Shown here: positions 5,739-5,770 of the stretch, one piece after another
Layout: every line of letters begins with the position of its first letter
How positions within the stretch are numbered: position 1 is the first letter of the stretch
Source of the DNA: JAHDNZ01 sp036721855
Lineage (GTDB): Bacteria; Bacillota; DTU065
Direction of reading: 5' to 3'
Length of the DNA: 5,770 bases
NCBI GenBank assembly: GCA_036721855.1
Contig: DAIMKF010000059.1
Span: 1-5,770 of the forward strand
Translations under genes and position numbers: made by a program
Notes under the pieces: generated by a model
What the model saw: the letters and a program-made list of their open reading frames with translations, nothing else
What the model was told of the DNA's origin: nothing
Databases searched by the model: none

Positions 5739-5770
5739 TGAAGGTTATAGGATTTGCTGGAATAGCTCCT

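Larger units (their letters stand above)
5228..5770 (-). pseudogene. Decayed tyrosine recombinase/integrase, runs off the right edge
   Basis: Translating the minus strand in shifting frames recovers the catalytic domain of a phage/ICE-type tyrosine recombinase, which cuts and rejoins DNA through a tyrosine. Recognisable pieces are NPITFKKIKEEGKARTIPKE, then LLTLDTGIRPQEV with the first catalytic Arg (5770 to 5578), and LKKLLSVRPNSWRESVLVFCS (5578-5514). A TAG stop (5513-5511) follows, then DGKPLQVSSWSHILAKYSKK. HDLRHT, with the HxxR pair, is reached after a one-base loss at about 5432. LGHTDLTMTKRYLSL, with the second His and the nucleophile Tyr, is reached after a four-base excess at 5357-5360. 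About 35 codons between box I and LKKLLSVRP, including the beta-hairpin Lys region, are missing. With four lesions it cannot be functional. The N-terminal half lies beyond the window. Confidence 0.9.

Overview
The window looks like accessory chromosomal DNA from a low-GC bacterium, probably Firmicute-like. This rests on strong GGAGG-type ribosome sites, AT-rich spacers and a decayed recombinase whose sequence style resembles those of clostridial and thermophilic Firmicutes. The sugar-binding protein has a plain signal-peptidase-I signal and no lipobox cysteine. That is unusual for a single-membrane Firmicute and would fit a lineage with an outer membrane, but the species cannot be named from this sequence. 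Every gene I can support is on the minus strand, so transcription runs from right to left.

Right to left: positions 5770-5228 hold the catalytic half of a tyrosine recombinase (phage/ICE integrase type). It is broken by an internal deletion, a stop codon and two frameshifts, and runs off the right edge. Twenty bases after its stop begins a 136-residue predicted lipoprotein of unknown function (5208-4798). It is followed by a short coding remnant (to 4672) and a GC-rich terminator hairpin (4653-4621).

A 330-base spacer (4620-4287) carries a good -35/-10 promoter and a palindrome at the expected transcription start. It leads into a complete three-gene CUT2-family sugar ABC importer: substrate-binding protein (4268-3270), double-domain ATPase (2996-1494) and permease (1507-539). 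The ATPase and permease genes overlap by 14 bases. The binding-protein gene is separated from them by 273 bases containing a perfect 40-bp palindrome, which probably lets the binding protein be made in excess. The binding protein would capture a sugar or related small molecule outside the membrane, a homodimer of the permease would form the channel, and the two-domain ATPase would drive import. No kinase, isomerase or regulator is present to reveal the substrate.

The left 538 bases contain no intact gene. They hold an 18-bp imperfect hairpin (412-462) and, near the left edge, a 23-bp exact copy of part of the recombinase pseudogene. This suggests that recombinase debris may lie on both sides of the transporter. 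I see no convincing novel system. The points most worth a second look are the flanking recombinase debris, the two large palindromes and the orphan lipoprotein.
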